This document shows positions 52,339-61,273 of a DNA stretch of 64,000 bases, in pieces (position 1 is the first letter of the stretch; each line of letters opens with the position of its first letter). Below the pieces are notes generated by a model. That model made no database searches, had not been told where the DNA came from, and worked only from the letters and a program-made list of their open reading frames with translations. The position numbers and the translations under genes are program-made. Source of the DNA: RYN-230 sp963720645 (GTDB lineage: Bacteria; Actinomycetota; Actinomycetes; Streptosporangiales; Streptosporangiaceae). Where the stretch lies: positions 124,001 through 188,000 of the forward strand of contig CAVRFX010000024.1 of the NCBI GenBank assembly GCA_963720645.1, given 5' to 3'.

Positions 52339-53715
52339 TCAGCTGGCCGGCTCGAAGACTTCCGGGGACCAGAGGCGGGGCAGGTCCTCGGCATCGGCCG
52401 CCTCGAAGGGGAAGCGGCCCGCGAACGCGGGCCGCAGGTCGGTGAGCCAGGTGGCGTCCGGATCGTAGTGCGCGAAGAACGGCCTGCCCACCAGGCCGGG
52501 ATCGCGAGCCTGGATCATGTGCAGGACGAAAACCCGCTGGCCGGCCACGTCCGCGATCCCGTCCACGCACACCTTGCCCGGAGTCGACGACATCGACGGC
52601 CCGCGCACAGTGCGGCACAGCCCCGCGACCTGCCGGTACGCGTCGCTGAAGATGCCATGCGCCCGGGACAGGGGTACCGCGAAGTAGTCCTGCGGACCGG
52701 TGTCCCGCTCCACGAACATGTAGTACGGCACCATCCCCATCCGTACCTGGGTCCGCCACATGGCGGACCAGATCGCCGGATCATCGTTGATCGTCCTGAT
52801 CAGCGGGGCCTGGGTGCGGATCACCGCCCCGGTAGAGCGGATCCGGCTGCTGGCCCCGGCGGCCAGCGCCGACCCCAGCTCCCGCGGGTGGGAGAAGTGC
52901 GCCATGAACGCGAGCGATCGTCCCGAGGCCACGACCTGCTCGAACAGGCGCAGCGTGTCATCGGCGTCTGGATCGGACACGAACCGCTGCGGCCAGTAGG
53001 CCAGCGCCTTGCTGCCGATCCGGATCGACTCGATGTGCTCCAGCCCCGGTTCGAGGAGCGGTTCGATGTAGCGGCGCAGCACGGTCGCGCCCATGATCAT
53101 CGGGTCGCCGCCCGTGATGAGCACGCTCGTCACCTCGCGGTGCTGCCGGAGATAGCCCATAACCCGGCCCAGGTCGGCCGTGGCCATCTTGAGATCAGGC
53201 TCGTCCACGAACTGTGCCCAGCGGAAGCAGTACGCGCAGTACGCGTGGCAGGTCTGGCCCTGCTTGGGGAAGACCAGGACGGTCTCCGCGTACTTGTGCT
53301 GGACCCCGGGCAGCGGCTCGGCCTCGTGATCTGGGATGTTGAGGGCCATCTGCCCGGCGGGATGCGGATTCAGCCGCATCCGTACCTCATGGGCCGCGGC
53401 CGTGATTTCCGGCTCGGGGGCGCTCCGTTCCAGGAGCGCGGCGATCCGGGCCACGTCCGCGGCCGGGAGCATGTCAGCTTGCGGGAAGACCAGGCGGTAG
53501 AGCGGGTCGTCGGGGGCCGCGCCCCAGTCGATGAGTTCGTCGATGACGTAGGCGTTGGTCCGGAAGGGCAGCACGGTCCCCACGGCCCGGACCGCCAGCC
53601 GCTCGGCCTCGCCCAGGCCGGCTCGTGCAGTCAGCGCGTCCAGGTGTTTCGCAGTGTAGGCACGGAAACGTTGACCCCCATTAGGTACTGGCACTATCTG
53701 CCGGATGCCACTCAC
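52339..53715 (-). CDS. KamA-family radical SAM protein (lysine/glutamate 2,3-aminomutase-like)
   Basis: The 458-residue protein has the radical SAM cluster motif CHAYCAYC (C-x3-C-x2-C) near residue 155, VLITGGDPMIMG, IRIGSKALAYWPQRFVSDPD, and AGASSRIRSTGAVIRTQAPL. A Lys in STPGKVCVDG is at the place where 2,3-aminomutases bind PLP. Such enzymes shift an amino group to make beta-amino acids, or modify other substrates. The GTG start is preceded by ggaggg. No partner genes for beta-lysine use are adjacent, so the substrate is open. Confidence 0.85.
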   Translation of the reverse strand: MSGIRQIVPVPNGGQRFRAYTAKHLDALTARAGLGEAERLAVRAVGTVLPFRTNAYVIDELIDWGAAPDDPLYRLVFPQADMLPAADVARIAALLERSAPEPEITAAAHEVRMRLNPHPAGQMALNIPDHEAEPLPGVQHKYAETVLVFPKQGQTCHAYCAYCFRWAQFVDEPDLKMATADLGRVMGYLRQHREVTSVLITGGDPMIMGATVLRRYIEPLLEPGLEHIESIRIGSKALAYWPQRFVSDPDADDTLRLFEQVVASGRSLAFMAHFSHPRELGSALAAGASSRIRSTGAVIRTQAPLIRTINDDPAIWSAMWRTQVRMGMVPYYMFVERDTGPQDYFAVPLSRAHGIFSDAYRQVAGLCRTVRGPSMSSTPGKVCVDGIADVAGQRVFVLHMIQARDPGLVGRPFFAHYDPDATWLTDLRPAFAGRFPFEAADAEDLPRLWSPEVFEPAS

Positions 53716-54337
53716 GGGTCTCCCTCCGGTCGATCGCGGTCCCGGCGGCCTTGCCGGGATGCGAGTCCCTGTGGCCCGCGGCTGACGGTGTTCCCGCCGC
53801 CTAGCTCAGCTGTTCTGGGCATCAGTTGGGCTCGGCAGCGCCGAGGCCACCTCGGCACGACGGCGGCACCGGCATGACAGCGACATCGGCGCGAACCGCC
53901 ACGCCAGACCATGCAAGCGCGTCACGCTGAGGAAACGCTGAGGCAGCGTGGACAATCAGCCCGGCTCAGCCGATTCTGCCTGCCTGCATCCCCGTTGGTG
54001 ACCCGCCTGCCCGGCCCGTCGCCAGCCATAACTGGCCGCCAGGTCCCCACGACTCATCGCTGGTCCCCGCGTCGTTGCGGCCCCCACCAGGACGGTCTGA
54101 ATCACCCCTTCGTCACGATTTGTCACTTTGCCCGGCACTGGCGGTTCCGGGCCCCAGATCGTGACAGATGGCTACCCAGTGGGCGGATGATCAACCCTGC
54201 GGCCCGGCCCGGCGGGCGCCCCTGACCCGTCGCGGATGCCCGGCCGCAGGCCCTCGTCTGTGCCACTCCCCCCGGGGTGAGAGGCTTGGGCCCGTGCTCG
54301 AGGAATCCACGCCGCCGGCCCTGGCGAGCAGGCCATC
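53716..54337. other. Intergenic region between KamA-like gene and plsX
   Basis: This 620-base divergent gap has no convincing gene. The only visible structure is a weak inverted repeat, CACGCTG at 53923-53929 and CAGCGTG at 53944-53950. Promoters for both genes are expected here. Confidence 0.4.
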
Positions 54338-55360
54338 GTGGTCAACGCCATGGGCGGTGACAACGGCCCAGCCGTGGTGGTCGCCGGTGCCGCGGCCGCC
54401 GCGGCTACGCTGCGGGCCCCGGTGATCCTGGCCGGACAGCCTGCTGAGCTGCGCGAACTGGTGGCCGGGCATCCTGAGGTAGCCGGGCTGCTGCGGGTCG
54501 CAGCCGCCGAGGACACGATCGCCATGGACGAGGGCGCGCTGGCCAGCTGGCGCCGGCCGCGGTCCAGCGTGGCCGTGGCCTGCCAGCTGATCCGGCGGGG
54601 CCAGGCCGCAGCCGTGGTCTCGGCCGGCTCCACCGGCGGCGTGGTGGCCACCGCCCGGCTCCGGCTACGCTCCGTGCCCGGCCTGCTCCGGCCCGCCCTG
54701 CTGGTGGTGCTGCCGACCCAGCCCCGGCCCACCTTCCTGCTCGACGCGGGCGCCATCGCCGATCCCAAGCCGGAGATGCTTCTCCAGTTCGCCCAGCTGG
54801 GAGTGGCCTACGCGCAGATCGCGCACACGATCGCCGAACCGTCGGTGGGCCTGCTCACCATCGGGGCCGAGCCAGGCAAGGGCAACAAGCTGGCCCGCCG
54901 GGCGCACGAACTGCTCGCCGCACCGCCACCGCATGGCGCCCTGCCGATCCGCTTCACCGGCAACGTCGAGGGCACGGACCTGCTGACCGGCAGGACGGAC
55001 GTCATCGTGACCGACGGTTTCACCGGCAACGTCGCACTCAAGACCCTCGAAGGGGCGATGGGGTTCGCCGCCGGGCAGCTGCGGGACGTGCTGAGCGGTT
55101 CCCGGGCCGCCAAGCTCGGCGCGGTGCTGCAGCGCCGCGGCCTGCGCGAGCTGCGCGGGCGATTGGACTCCGAGACGTACGGCGGCGCCGCCCTGCTCGG
55201 CCTGGAGGGGACCATCGTCATCGCCCACGGCGCCTCCAGCCCGCGCGCCATCACGTCCGCCTGCCTGCTCGCGGCGGACCTGGTCAAGGGCCAGATCACC
55301 GAGAGGATCCGGGAACGGCTCGGTCACGGCCGCGGCGGCCATTTCCTCCGCCGGAACTGA
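54338..55360 (+). CDS. plsX: Phosphate acyltransferase PlsX
   Basis: Converts acyl-ACP to acyl-phosphate at the start of phospholipid synthesis. The 340 residues show VNAMGGDNGPAVVVAGA, AAVVSAGSTGGVVATARL, RPTFLLDAGAIADPKPEMLL, IGAEPGKGNKLARRAHELL, FTGNVEGTDLLTGRTDVIVT with DGFTGNVALKTLEG, and YGGAALLGLEGTIVIAHG, in the usual order. GTG 54338 starts directly at the conserved N-terminal strand; an upstream in-frame start is not available. It is followed by argS on the same strand. Confidence 0.9.
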   Translation: MVNAMGGDNGPAVVVAGAAAAAATLRAPVILAGQPAELRELVAGHPEVAGLLRVAAAEDTIAMDEGALASWRRPRSSVAVACQLIRRGQAAAVVSAGSTGGVVATARLRLRSVPGLLRPALLVVLPTQPRPTFLLDAGAIADPKPEMLLQFAQLGVAYAQIAHTIAEPSVGLLTIGAEPGKGNKLARRAHELLAAPPPHGALPIRFTGNVEGTDLLTGRTDVIVTDGFTGNVALKTLEGAMGFAAGQLRDVLSGSRAAKLGAVLQRRGLRELRGRLDSETYGGAALLGLEGTIVIAHGASSPRAITSACLLAADLVKGQITERIRERLGHGRGGHFLRRN

Positions 55361-55434
55361 GCCACCGCCGGAACCGCGCCCGATGACGGATCTATTGGCG
55401 CGGGCCTACCCGGCGTGGTCGCTAGGCTTGGAGC

Positions 55435-57177
55435 ATGGCGGATCCCCGGGATGTTCTCGCGCAGCGGGTGTCGGCTGCGCTCGGTGCGGCGTTCGGCGTG
55501 CAGTACGAGACCGCCGACCCGGTGATCCGGCCGTCCACGTTCGCCGACTACCAGTCCAATGCGGCCCTGCCGCTGGCCAAGAAGCTCGGGCGCCCCCCGC
55601 GTGACATCGCCGCGGACATCATCGGCCATCTGGACCTGGACGGGGTGGCGGAGCCGCCCGAGGTGAGCGGCCCGGGCTTCATCAACTTCAGGCTCCTGCC
55701 GGGCTGGATCGCCGGGCAGGCCAGCGGGCAGCTCGCCGACCCGCGGCTGGGTGTGGCGCAGGCCGATCCGGCCCCGCGGGTGGTGGTGGAGTACTCATCA
55801 CCTAACGTGGCCAAAGAAATGCACGTCGGCCACCTGCGCACGACCATCGTCGGCGACGCGCTGGCCAGGATCCTTGAGTTCGCCGGCCAGGACGTGATCC
55901 GGGATAACCACCTGGGCGACTGGGGCACCCCCTTCGGGATGCTCATCGAGCATCTACTCGACGTGGGCGAGGACTCCACCGACGCTGACCAGCTGCGAAG
56001 CAACCCGAACGCCTTCTATCAGGCGGCCCGGCGCAAGTTCGACTCCGACCCGGAGTTCGCCGAGCGCGCACGGCAGCGGGTGGTGTTGCTGCAGGGCGGC
56101 GACGAGGGCACCCTCCAGCTATGGCAGCACCTGGTTGACATGTCCCTGGACTACCTGCACCGGATATACCGCCAGCTCGGGGTCACGCTGACCGACGCGG
56201 ACATCCGCGGGGAGAGCTTCTATAACGACCTGCTGGCCGAGGTGTGCGCCGAACTGGAGGCGAGCGGGGTCGCGGTCATCAGCGACGGAGCGCTGTGCGC
56301 CTTCCCGCCCGGGTTCACCGGGCGGGACGGTGAGCCGCTGCCAGTGATCATCCGCAAGCGGGACGGCGGCTACAACTACTCCACGAGTGACCTGGCCACC
56401 ATCCGGTACCGGATCCGGGACCTGCATGTGGACCGGGCGATCTACGTGGTGGGCTCGTCCCAGGCACTGCACTTCCAGATGGTCTTCGCGGTGGCCAGGC
56501 AGGCGGGCTGGATTCCGGCCGCGGCCCGGTTCGAGCATGCGCAGATAGGCAACGTGCTGGGGACCGACGGGAAGCTGCTGCGCACCCGGGCCGGCGACTC
56601 GATCAAGCTGAGCGAGCTGCTGCGGGAAGGCGTCGAGCGCGCGCGCAAGGTGTTCGACGAGCTCAACACCAACCCAGAGTTCGACGAGAGCGAGCGCGCC
56701 GCCATCGCGGAGGCGGTCGGGATCGGCGCGATCAAGTACGCCGACCTGTCCACCGCACGGGACAGCGAGTACGTATTCGACTGGGACCGGATGATCTCGT
56801 TCAAGGGGAACACCGGGCCCTACCTGCAGTATGCGACCACGCGGATCCGGTCCATCTTCCGCCGGGCGGGACTCGACCCGGACGGCGCCCGCGCCCCGAT
56901 CACGCTGGCCGAGCCAGCCGAGCGGGCCCTCGCGCTGCGCCTGCTCGGGTTTGGAGCCGCGGTCGGGCAGGCCGGGGAGACCACCCAACCGCACCTGCTG
57001 GCGGGTTTCCTGTTCGATGTGGCGAGCGCGTTCACCACGTTCTACGAGCAGTGCCCGGTGCTCCAGGCGACCGAGCCGGCCATCCGGGACAGCCGGCTCG
57101 CGCTGTCCGCGCTCACCCTGCGCGTCCTGCTGACCGGGCTGGATCTCCTCGGGATCCCGGTCCCCGAGCGCATGTGA
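55435..57177 (+). CDS. argS: Arginyl-tRNA synthetase
   Basis: The 580-residue class I synthetase has an N-terminal additional domain (DYQSNAALPLAKKLGRPPRD), SSPNVAKEMHVGHLRTTIVG with the HIGH-like HVGH motif near residue 132, DNHLGDWGTPFGMLIEHLLD, KRDGGYNYSTSDLATIRYRI, VVGSSQALHFQMVFAVAR, and the C-terminal helical anticodon domain beginning at GPYLQYATTRIRSIF. The KMSKS loop is replaced by LLRTRAGDSIKL, as in most ArgS. The frame is intact. Confidence 0.95.
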   Translation: MADPRDVLAQRVSAALGAAFGVQYETADPVIRPSTFADYQSNAALPLAKKLGRPPRDIAADIIGHLDLDGVAEPPEVSGPGFINFRLLPGWIAGQASGQLADPRLGVAQADPAPRVVVEYSSPNVAKEMHVGHLRTTIVGDALARILEFAGQDVIRDNHLGDWGTPFGMLIEHLLDVGEDSTDADQLRSNPNAFYQAARRKFDSDPEFAERARQRVVLLQGGDEGTLQLWQHLVDMSLDYLHRIYRQLGVTLTDADIRGESFYNDLLAEVCAELEASGVAVISDGALCAFPPGFTGRDGEPLPVIIRKRDGGYNYSTSDLATIRYRIRDLHVDRAIYVVGSSQALHFQMVFAVARQAGWIPAAARFEHAQIGNVLGTDGKLLRTRAGDSIKLSELLREGVERARKVFDELNTNPEFDESERAAIAEAVGIGAIKYADLSTARDSEYVFDWDRMISFKGNTGPYLQYATTRIRSIFRRAGLDPDGARAPITLAEPAERALALRLLGFGAAVGQAGETTQPHLLAGFLFDVASAFTTFYEQCPVLQATEPAIRDSRLALSALTLRVLLTGLDLLGIPVPERM

Positions 57178-57282
57178 CCCGGTCCCCGGGCACCGGGGTT
57201 CCGGTCAATCCGGAGCCTGCTCCCAGGGAAATCCCAGGCTTCGCCGCCTGATGTCACAGCCGGGCCGGGCAGCCTCGTGGTC

Positions 57283-58213
57283 ATGGACAACATGTATGAG
57301 CCAACGGGCGGGGACCCGGCGGAGGGATCCCGCCCGACTGAGCAGTTCTGGCCGATGAGCACTGGCGGCGGGAGCCACGGGCCCGGACCCCAGAACCCCG
57401 GGCACCAGAACCAGGGTCACCAGCACCCGGGCTATCAGGACCCGCGCTACCAGGTCCCGCCCGGCCGCCCGGGCCAGGGCCCCCGGCGGCGTAACCTGCT
57501 GCACTGGACGGTCGGCCTGGTGGCGGCCGGGGCGCTGGCCATCGGCGGCATCGTCGCCGGCGTCTCGCTGGCCGGGCACTCGTCGCCGGCCGCGCAGCAC
57601 CGCGGCCGGGCCCAGCGCCCAGGCCGCCGCCCTGAACAGCGCACTCAACTCAGCGGACGCCCCCGGCACCCTCTCGCTGACCTCGTCGTCGGCCGGTACG
57701 GGCGTGGCCGCGGGCAGCGCGGGAGCGGCCGTGCTGGCGCATCCGTGCGCCAGGGCGTTGCGGGTGGCCCGCGCCGCACGGCAGGCCGGGCACCCGGCCG
57801 TGGCCCGGGCGGCACTGCGGGCCGCCGGCGCCCGCTGCCTCGGGTGGCGCCACCGCCTGGCCCGGGTGGCCCTGCTGCGCGGCATCGACGGGCAGTTCAC
57901 GTTCCGGGGCAAGGGTGGCACCATCCGCACCCTGGCCTTCGAACGGGGCATCGTCCAGTCTGCCAGCGGCGGCGACCTCGTCGTGAGCGCGAGCGACGGC
58001 ACCACCTGGACGTGGGTCCTGGGGAGCGAGAGCGTCGTCCGCGAGAGCGGGAAGAAGACCACCGCGAGCGCGCTGGCCGCGGGCGAGCCGGTCTGGGTGG
58101 GCGGCCCGGTGGTCTCCGGCGCCAAGGATGCCCGGCTGGTCGTGATCCGGCCGCCGTCGGCTCCCTCCCTCTCCAGCCCGTCACCCTCGGCCTCCAGCTC
58201 ATCCGGAAGCTGA
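57283..58213 (+). CDS. Membrane-anchored protein upstream of a two-component system (one frameshift)
   Basis: The N-terminal 65 residues are rich in Gly, Pro, His and Gln with repeats (NPGHQNQGHQHPGYQ), followed by one helix (WTVGLVAAGALAIGGIVAGV). An indel near 57610 shifts the frame to AAALNSALNSADAPGTLSLT and an extracytoplasmic domain: LAHPCARALRVARAARQAGH, DGQFTFRGKGGTIRTLAFER, DGTTWTWVLGSESVV, ending in a Ser/Pro tail. I do not recognise the family; the second half looks like a small beta-barrel (DUF5666-like). It may sense or report envelope state to the adjoining sensor kinase. ATG 57283 or GTG 57277 can start. Confidence 0.65.
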
Positions 58214-58334
58214 GCAACCGTGAGTCCGGTGCCCGCCAGTTCCGCCTCCGGAAGCTGACGGGGGACCCGGCCGGCTCCTCGCAGGCCCTGCCTGCGGGAG
58301 CCGGTAATCTTTGCTGGCCGACCCCTCCCAGGTG

Positions 58335-59057
58335 ATGACAGACAACGACCGGATCCCCCAGGTGCTCGTCGTGGACGACGAGCCCAACATCCGTGAACTG
58401 GTCCAGGTGGCGCTGAAGTTCCATGGCTGCGCGGTCACGACCGCGTCCAGCGGGAAGGACGCGCTCCGGCAGGCGGAGGCGGCCCGCCCTGACCTGATCG
58501 TGCTCGACGTGATGCTGCCCGACCTGGACGGGTTCGAGGTGTGCCGCAGGCTCAGGGCGGCGGGCAACGAGGTGCCGGTGATCTTCCTCACCGCACGGGA
58601 CACCTCATCTGACACGGTGACCGGGCTGGCCCTGGGCGGCGATGACTACGTCACGAAGCCGTTCTCGGTGGAAGCGCTGGTGGCCCGGGTGCGGGCCGTG
58701 CTGCGGCGCGCCTCCCGGCACGGCGGCGACGCCCCGGCGGACCAGGGAATCCTCCAGGCCGGGGACCTGGAGCTCGACGAGTCACGGTGGACCGTGCGCC
58801 GCGCGGGCACGGCCGTCGAACTGTCCCCGACCGAGTTCCGGCTGCTCGCGTACCTGATGCGGCACCAGGGCCGGGTGCTGACCCGCGCCCAGCTGCTGGA
58901 GAACGTGTGGGGCTGGGACTACGCCGGGCAGTCCCAGATCGTCGAGACGTACGTCAGCTACCTGCGGCACAAGCTCGATCCGCTGGGGCCGCCCCTGATC
59001 CACACGCAGCGCGGGGTGGGGTACAGCCTGCGGCCGGGTGCCCGGCCAGAGGGATGA
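58335..59057 (+). CDS. OmpR/PhoB-family response regulator
   Basis: The 240-residue regulator has receiver domain residues VLVVDDEPNIRELV (acidic pair), phospho-acceptor Asp58 in LIVLDVMLPDLDGFE, VIFLTARD and DYVTKPFS with the conserved Lys. A winged helix follows: TEFRLLAYLMRHQGRVLTRA, VETYVSYLRHKLD, THRQ-type end THTQRGVGYSLRPG-like. TTG 58311 with a ggag ten bases upstream is an alternative start. The stop overlaps the kinase start by four bases (ATGA). Confidence 0.92.
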   Translation: MTDNDRIPQVLVVDDEPNIRELVQVALKFHGCAVTTASSGKDALRQAEAARPDLIVLDVMLPDLDGFEVCRRLRAAGNEVPVIFLTARDTSSDTVTGLALGGDDYVTKPFSVEALVARVRAVLRRASRHGGDAPADQGILQAGDLELDESRWTVRRAGTAVELSPTEFRLLAYLMRHQGRVLTRAQLLENVWGWDYAGQSQIVETYVSYLRHKLDPLGPPLIHTQRGVGYSLRPGARPEG

Positions 59058-60640
59058 CCGCGCCCGGCCCCGCGAGCGCATCCGCGCCCGGCCCCGCGCC
59101 CGCGATCGCACCCGGGCCCGGGACCGGCCCCGGCCCCGCGGACCCGCCCGCGTCCGGGCGGCGGGCCAGCGGGATGCTATCGCTGCGCGCCCGGCTGCTC
59201 GTCCTGCTGATCTGCGTGACCGCCGCCTTCCTGCTGATCTTGGGGACGGTGAGCACGATCGTGCTGAGCCGGCGGCTCGGCGGCGAATTCAACGCCCAGC
59301 TCATCGCGGCGGCGCAGCACAGCCCGCAGCAGATCGCCAGCAATCCCGGCGACTACGTGGCGGTCGAGATCACCTACCTCCCGGTACAGGTCCGCCCGCT
59401 GACCGGCAACTCCGCCGCCACCCAGGAACTGGCCGCGACGGTGCAGAACCTGATCTCCCGGCACGTCGCGCGCTACTACATCGGCAGCCAGCCGTTCGCG
59501 CTGCCCCGCACCGCGGGGACCGGCCCGCGGCTGCGCGCGGTGGCCCGGCTGATCCCGGCCCGGGCCAACGGCGGGACGCGCGGGGTGCTGGTGGTCGCGC
59601 GGCCGGTCACCGCCGTCACCGGCCAGGTCGGCGCGATCGTGATCGTGGAGCTGATCACGGGGGGCGCGCTGATCCTGCTGCTGGCGGTCGGCGGCCGGTG
59701 GCTGATCGGCCGGGGCCTGGCCCCGCTGAACCAGATGGCGAGGACCGCGCAGCAGATCACCTCACGCGGCGACCTGACCGCCCGGATGCCGGACGCGGAC
59801 GACAGCACGGAGGTGGGCCAGCTCGGCGGGGCCATCAACGCGATGCTGGACCGGATCCAGCAGGCGTTCGGCGCCCGCTGGAGCTCGGAGCAGAAGGTCC
59901 GCCAGTTCGCCGCCGACGCCTCGCACGAGCTGCGCACCCCGCTGACCACGATCCGCGGCTACGCGGAGCTGTACCGGCAGGGGGCGCTCGGCCCGGATCA
60001 GCTGCCGGACGCGATGCGCCGCATCGAGCAGGAATCACAGCGGATGAGCACCCTGGTCGCCGAGCTGCTCGAGCTGGCCCGGCTGGACCGGACCTCCTCG
60101 CTGGACCTGGCCGAAACCGACCTGTCCGTGCTGGTCGGGGACGCGGCCGCGGATGCCCGGGCGGTGGAGCCGGGCCGCCCGGTCACGGCGGAGGCCCCGG
60201 ACCGGCTGATCGCCGTGGTGGACGAGGCGCGGATCCGGCAGGTGCTGGCCAACCTGCTCGGCAACGTCCGTGAGCACACGCCCCCGGCGACGCCGGTCGC
60301 GGTGCGGCTGGCGCCGGTCCGCGGCGGAGCCGTGCTCGAGGTCGCCGACGCGGGACCGGGCATGTCGGACGAGGACGCGGCCCGCGCCTTCGACCGCTTC
60401 CACCGCGGGACGGACCGCCCGGGCAGCGAGGACGGCCGGGGCGCGGGCAGCGGGCTGGGACTCTCGATCGTGCAGGCCATCGCGGCCGCCCACGGCGGCC
60501 AGGCGGTGCTGGAGTCGCAGGCCGGCACGGGACCCGGGTCAGGATCTGGCTTCCTGCCGAGTCACCCGCCCCCTGATCCCGCCGGATTTTCTCTAACGGT
60601 CCGACCGGCCCGGGTCACGTGCCGCGCATCACGCAGGTGA
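59054..60640 (+). CDS. Sensor histidine kinase (3' end probably frameshifted)
   Basis: An N-terminal Pro/Gly/Ala-repeat stretch (APGPAS, APGPAP) is followed by a helix (RLLVLLICVTAAFLLILGT), an extracytoplasmic domain, a second helix (IVIVELITGGALILLLAVGG), HAMP (LAPLNQMARTAQQITSRGDL), the dimerisation box DASHELRTPLTTIRG with His291, and ATPase boxes (NLLGNVREHTPPATP, DAGPGMSDEDAARAFDRFHR, GSGLGLSIVQAIAAAHGG). The normal end TRVRIWLPAESPAP is seen in another frame; an extra base near 60530 pushes the frame on to 60640 instead of TGA 60574, overlapping the next gene. It partners the response regulator. Confidence 0.9.
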   Translation: MTAPGPASASAPGPAPAIAPGPGTGPGPADPPASGRRASGMLSLRARLLVLLICVTAAFLLILGTVSTIVLSRRLGGEFNAQLIAAAQHSPQQIASNPGDYVAVEITYLPVQVRPLTGNSAATQELAATVQNLISRHVARYYIGSQPFALPRTAGTGPRLRAVARLIPARANGGTRGVLVVARPVTAVTGQVGAIVIVELITGGALILLLAVGGRWLIGRGLAPLNQMARTAQQITSRGDLTARMPDADDSTEVGQLGGAINAMLDRIQQAFGARWSSEQKVRQFAADASHELRTPLTTIRGYAELYRQGALGPDQLPDAMRRIEQESQRMSTLVAELLELARLDRTSSLDLAETDLSVLVGDAAADARAVEPGRPVTAEAPDRLIAVVDEARIRQVLANLLGNVREHTPPATPVAVRLAPVRGGAVLEVADAGPGMSDEDAARAFDRFHRGTDRPGSEDGRGAGSGLGLSIVQAIAAAHGGQAVLESQAGTGPGSGSGFLPSHPPPDPAGFSLTVRPARVTCRASRR

Positions 60641-61249
60641 GGGACCGGCCGGGGCGGATGACGGGCTGGGCAGGTGCTCGAACAGGTAGTAGACCCCGAG
60701 CAGGCCGTAGATGACCAGCGCGGCCAGCGGCTGCCCGAACGCCGCGACGAGCGTGCCGGCGGCGTAGACGAGCAGCCCGCCGGTGAACCCGGGTATCGAG
60801 CGGCGCAGCGCCTCCGGCTGAGCCTGGCCGCCCAGCGACTCCGCGTGCGTCACCACGTAGATCCACAAGCCGGCGAAGCCGAGGGAGACCGCGATCAGCA
60901 CCAGCCCGTAGGTGACGGTCGCCGCGACGCCGCCGGTGTGCCGCAACTCCTCCGCGACCAGCGAGGTCGGAAAGGGGATGGCCACCACGCCCATGAGCAG
61001 CAGCAGGTTGATGACCAGCAGCGGGCGGTCTACCCGGGTGACGTGGGCCAGGATCGTGTGGTGGTTCATCCACATGATCCCGATGGTGAGGAAGCTGACC
61101 ACGTAGGCGAAGTACTGCGGCCAGTCGTGCACGAGCAGGTAGACCAGCGTGTGGCCGTGGGCGGGCGGCAGCCGCAGGTCCAGCACGAGCAGGGTGATCG
61201 CGATCGCGAAGACGCCGTCGCTGAACGCCTCGGCCCGCTTGCTGTCCAT
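60629..61249 (-). CDS. TMEM175/DUF1211-family membrane protein (putative K+ channel)
   Basis: The 206-residue protein has six hydrophobic segments and starts MDSKRAEAFSDGVFAIAITL, the FSDGVFAIAxTLL signature that defines TMEM175-like proteins and forms the ion-conducting filter in known members. Further features: YFAYVVSFLTIGIMWMNHH, PLLVINLLLLMGVVAIPFP. Bacterial homologues conduct K+. Intact frame; convergent with the kinase. Confidence 0.88.
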   Translation of the reverse strand: MDSKRAEAFSDGVFAIAITLLVLDLRLPPAHGHTLVYLLVHDWPQYFAYVVSFLTIGIMWMNHHTILAHVTRVDRPLLVINLLLLMGVVAIPFPTSLVAEELRHTGGVAATVTYGLVLIAVSLGFAGLWIYVVTHAESLGGQAQPEALRRSIPGFTGGLLVYAAGTLVAAFGQPLAALVIYGLLGVYYLFEHLPSPSSAPAGPSPA

Positions 61250-61273
61250 GACCCCGGCCGCCCCTCGGTCCGG

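Noticed and set aside
50729..52759. 676-codon open frame antisense to the MFS transporter
   Set aside because: The complementary strand encodes a textbook DHA2 transporter with RBS; the antisense product is Arg/Gly/His-rich low-complexity typical of shadow frames in GC-rich DNA.
52339..53715. KamA-type radical SAM protein as the maturase of the 73-residue peptide
   Set aside because: It is 4 kb away, convergent with an unrelated transporter, has KamA-type PLP Lys and lacks a SPASM or leader-binding domain.
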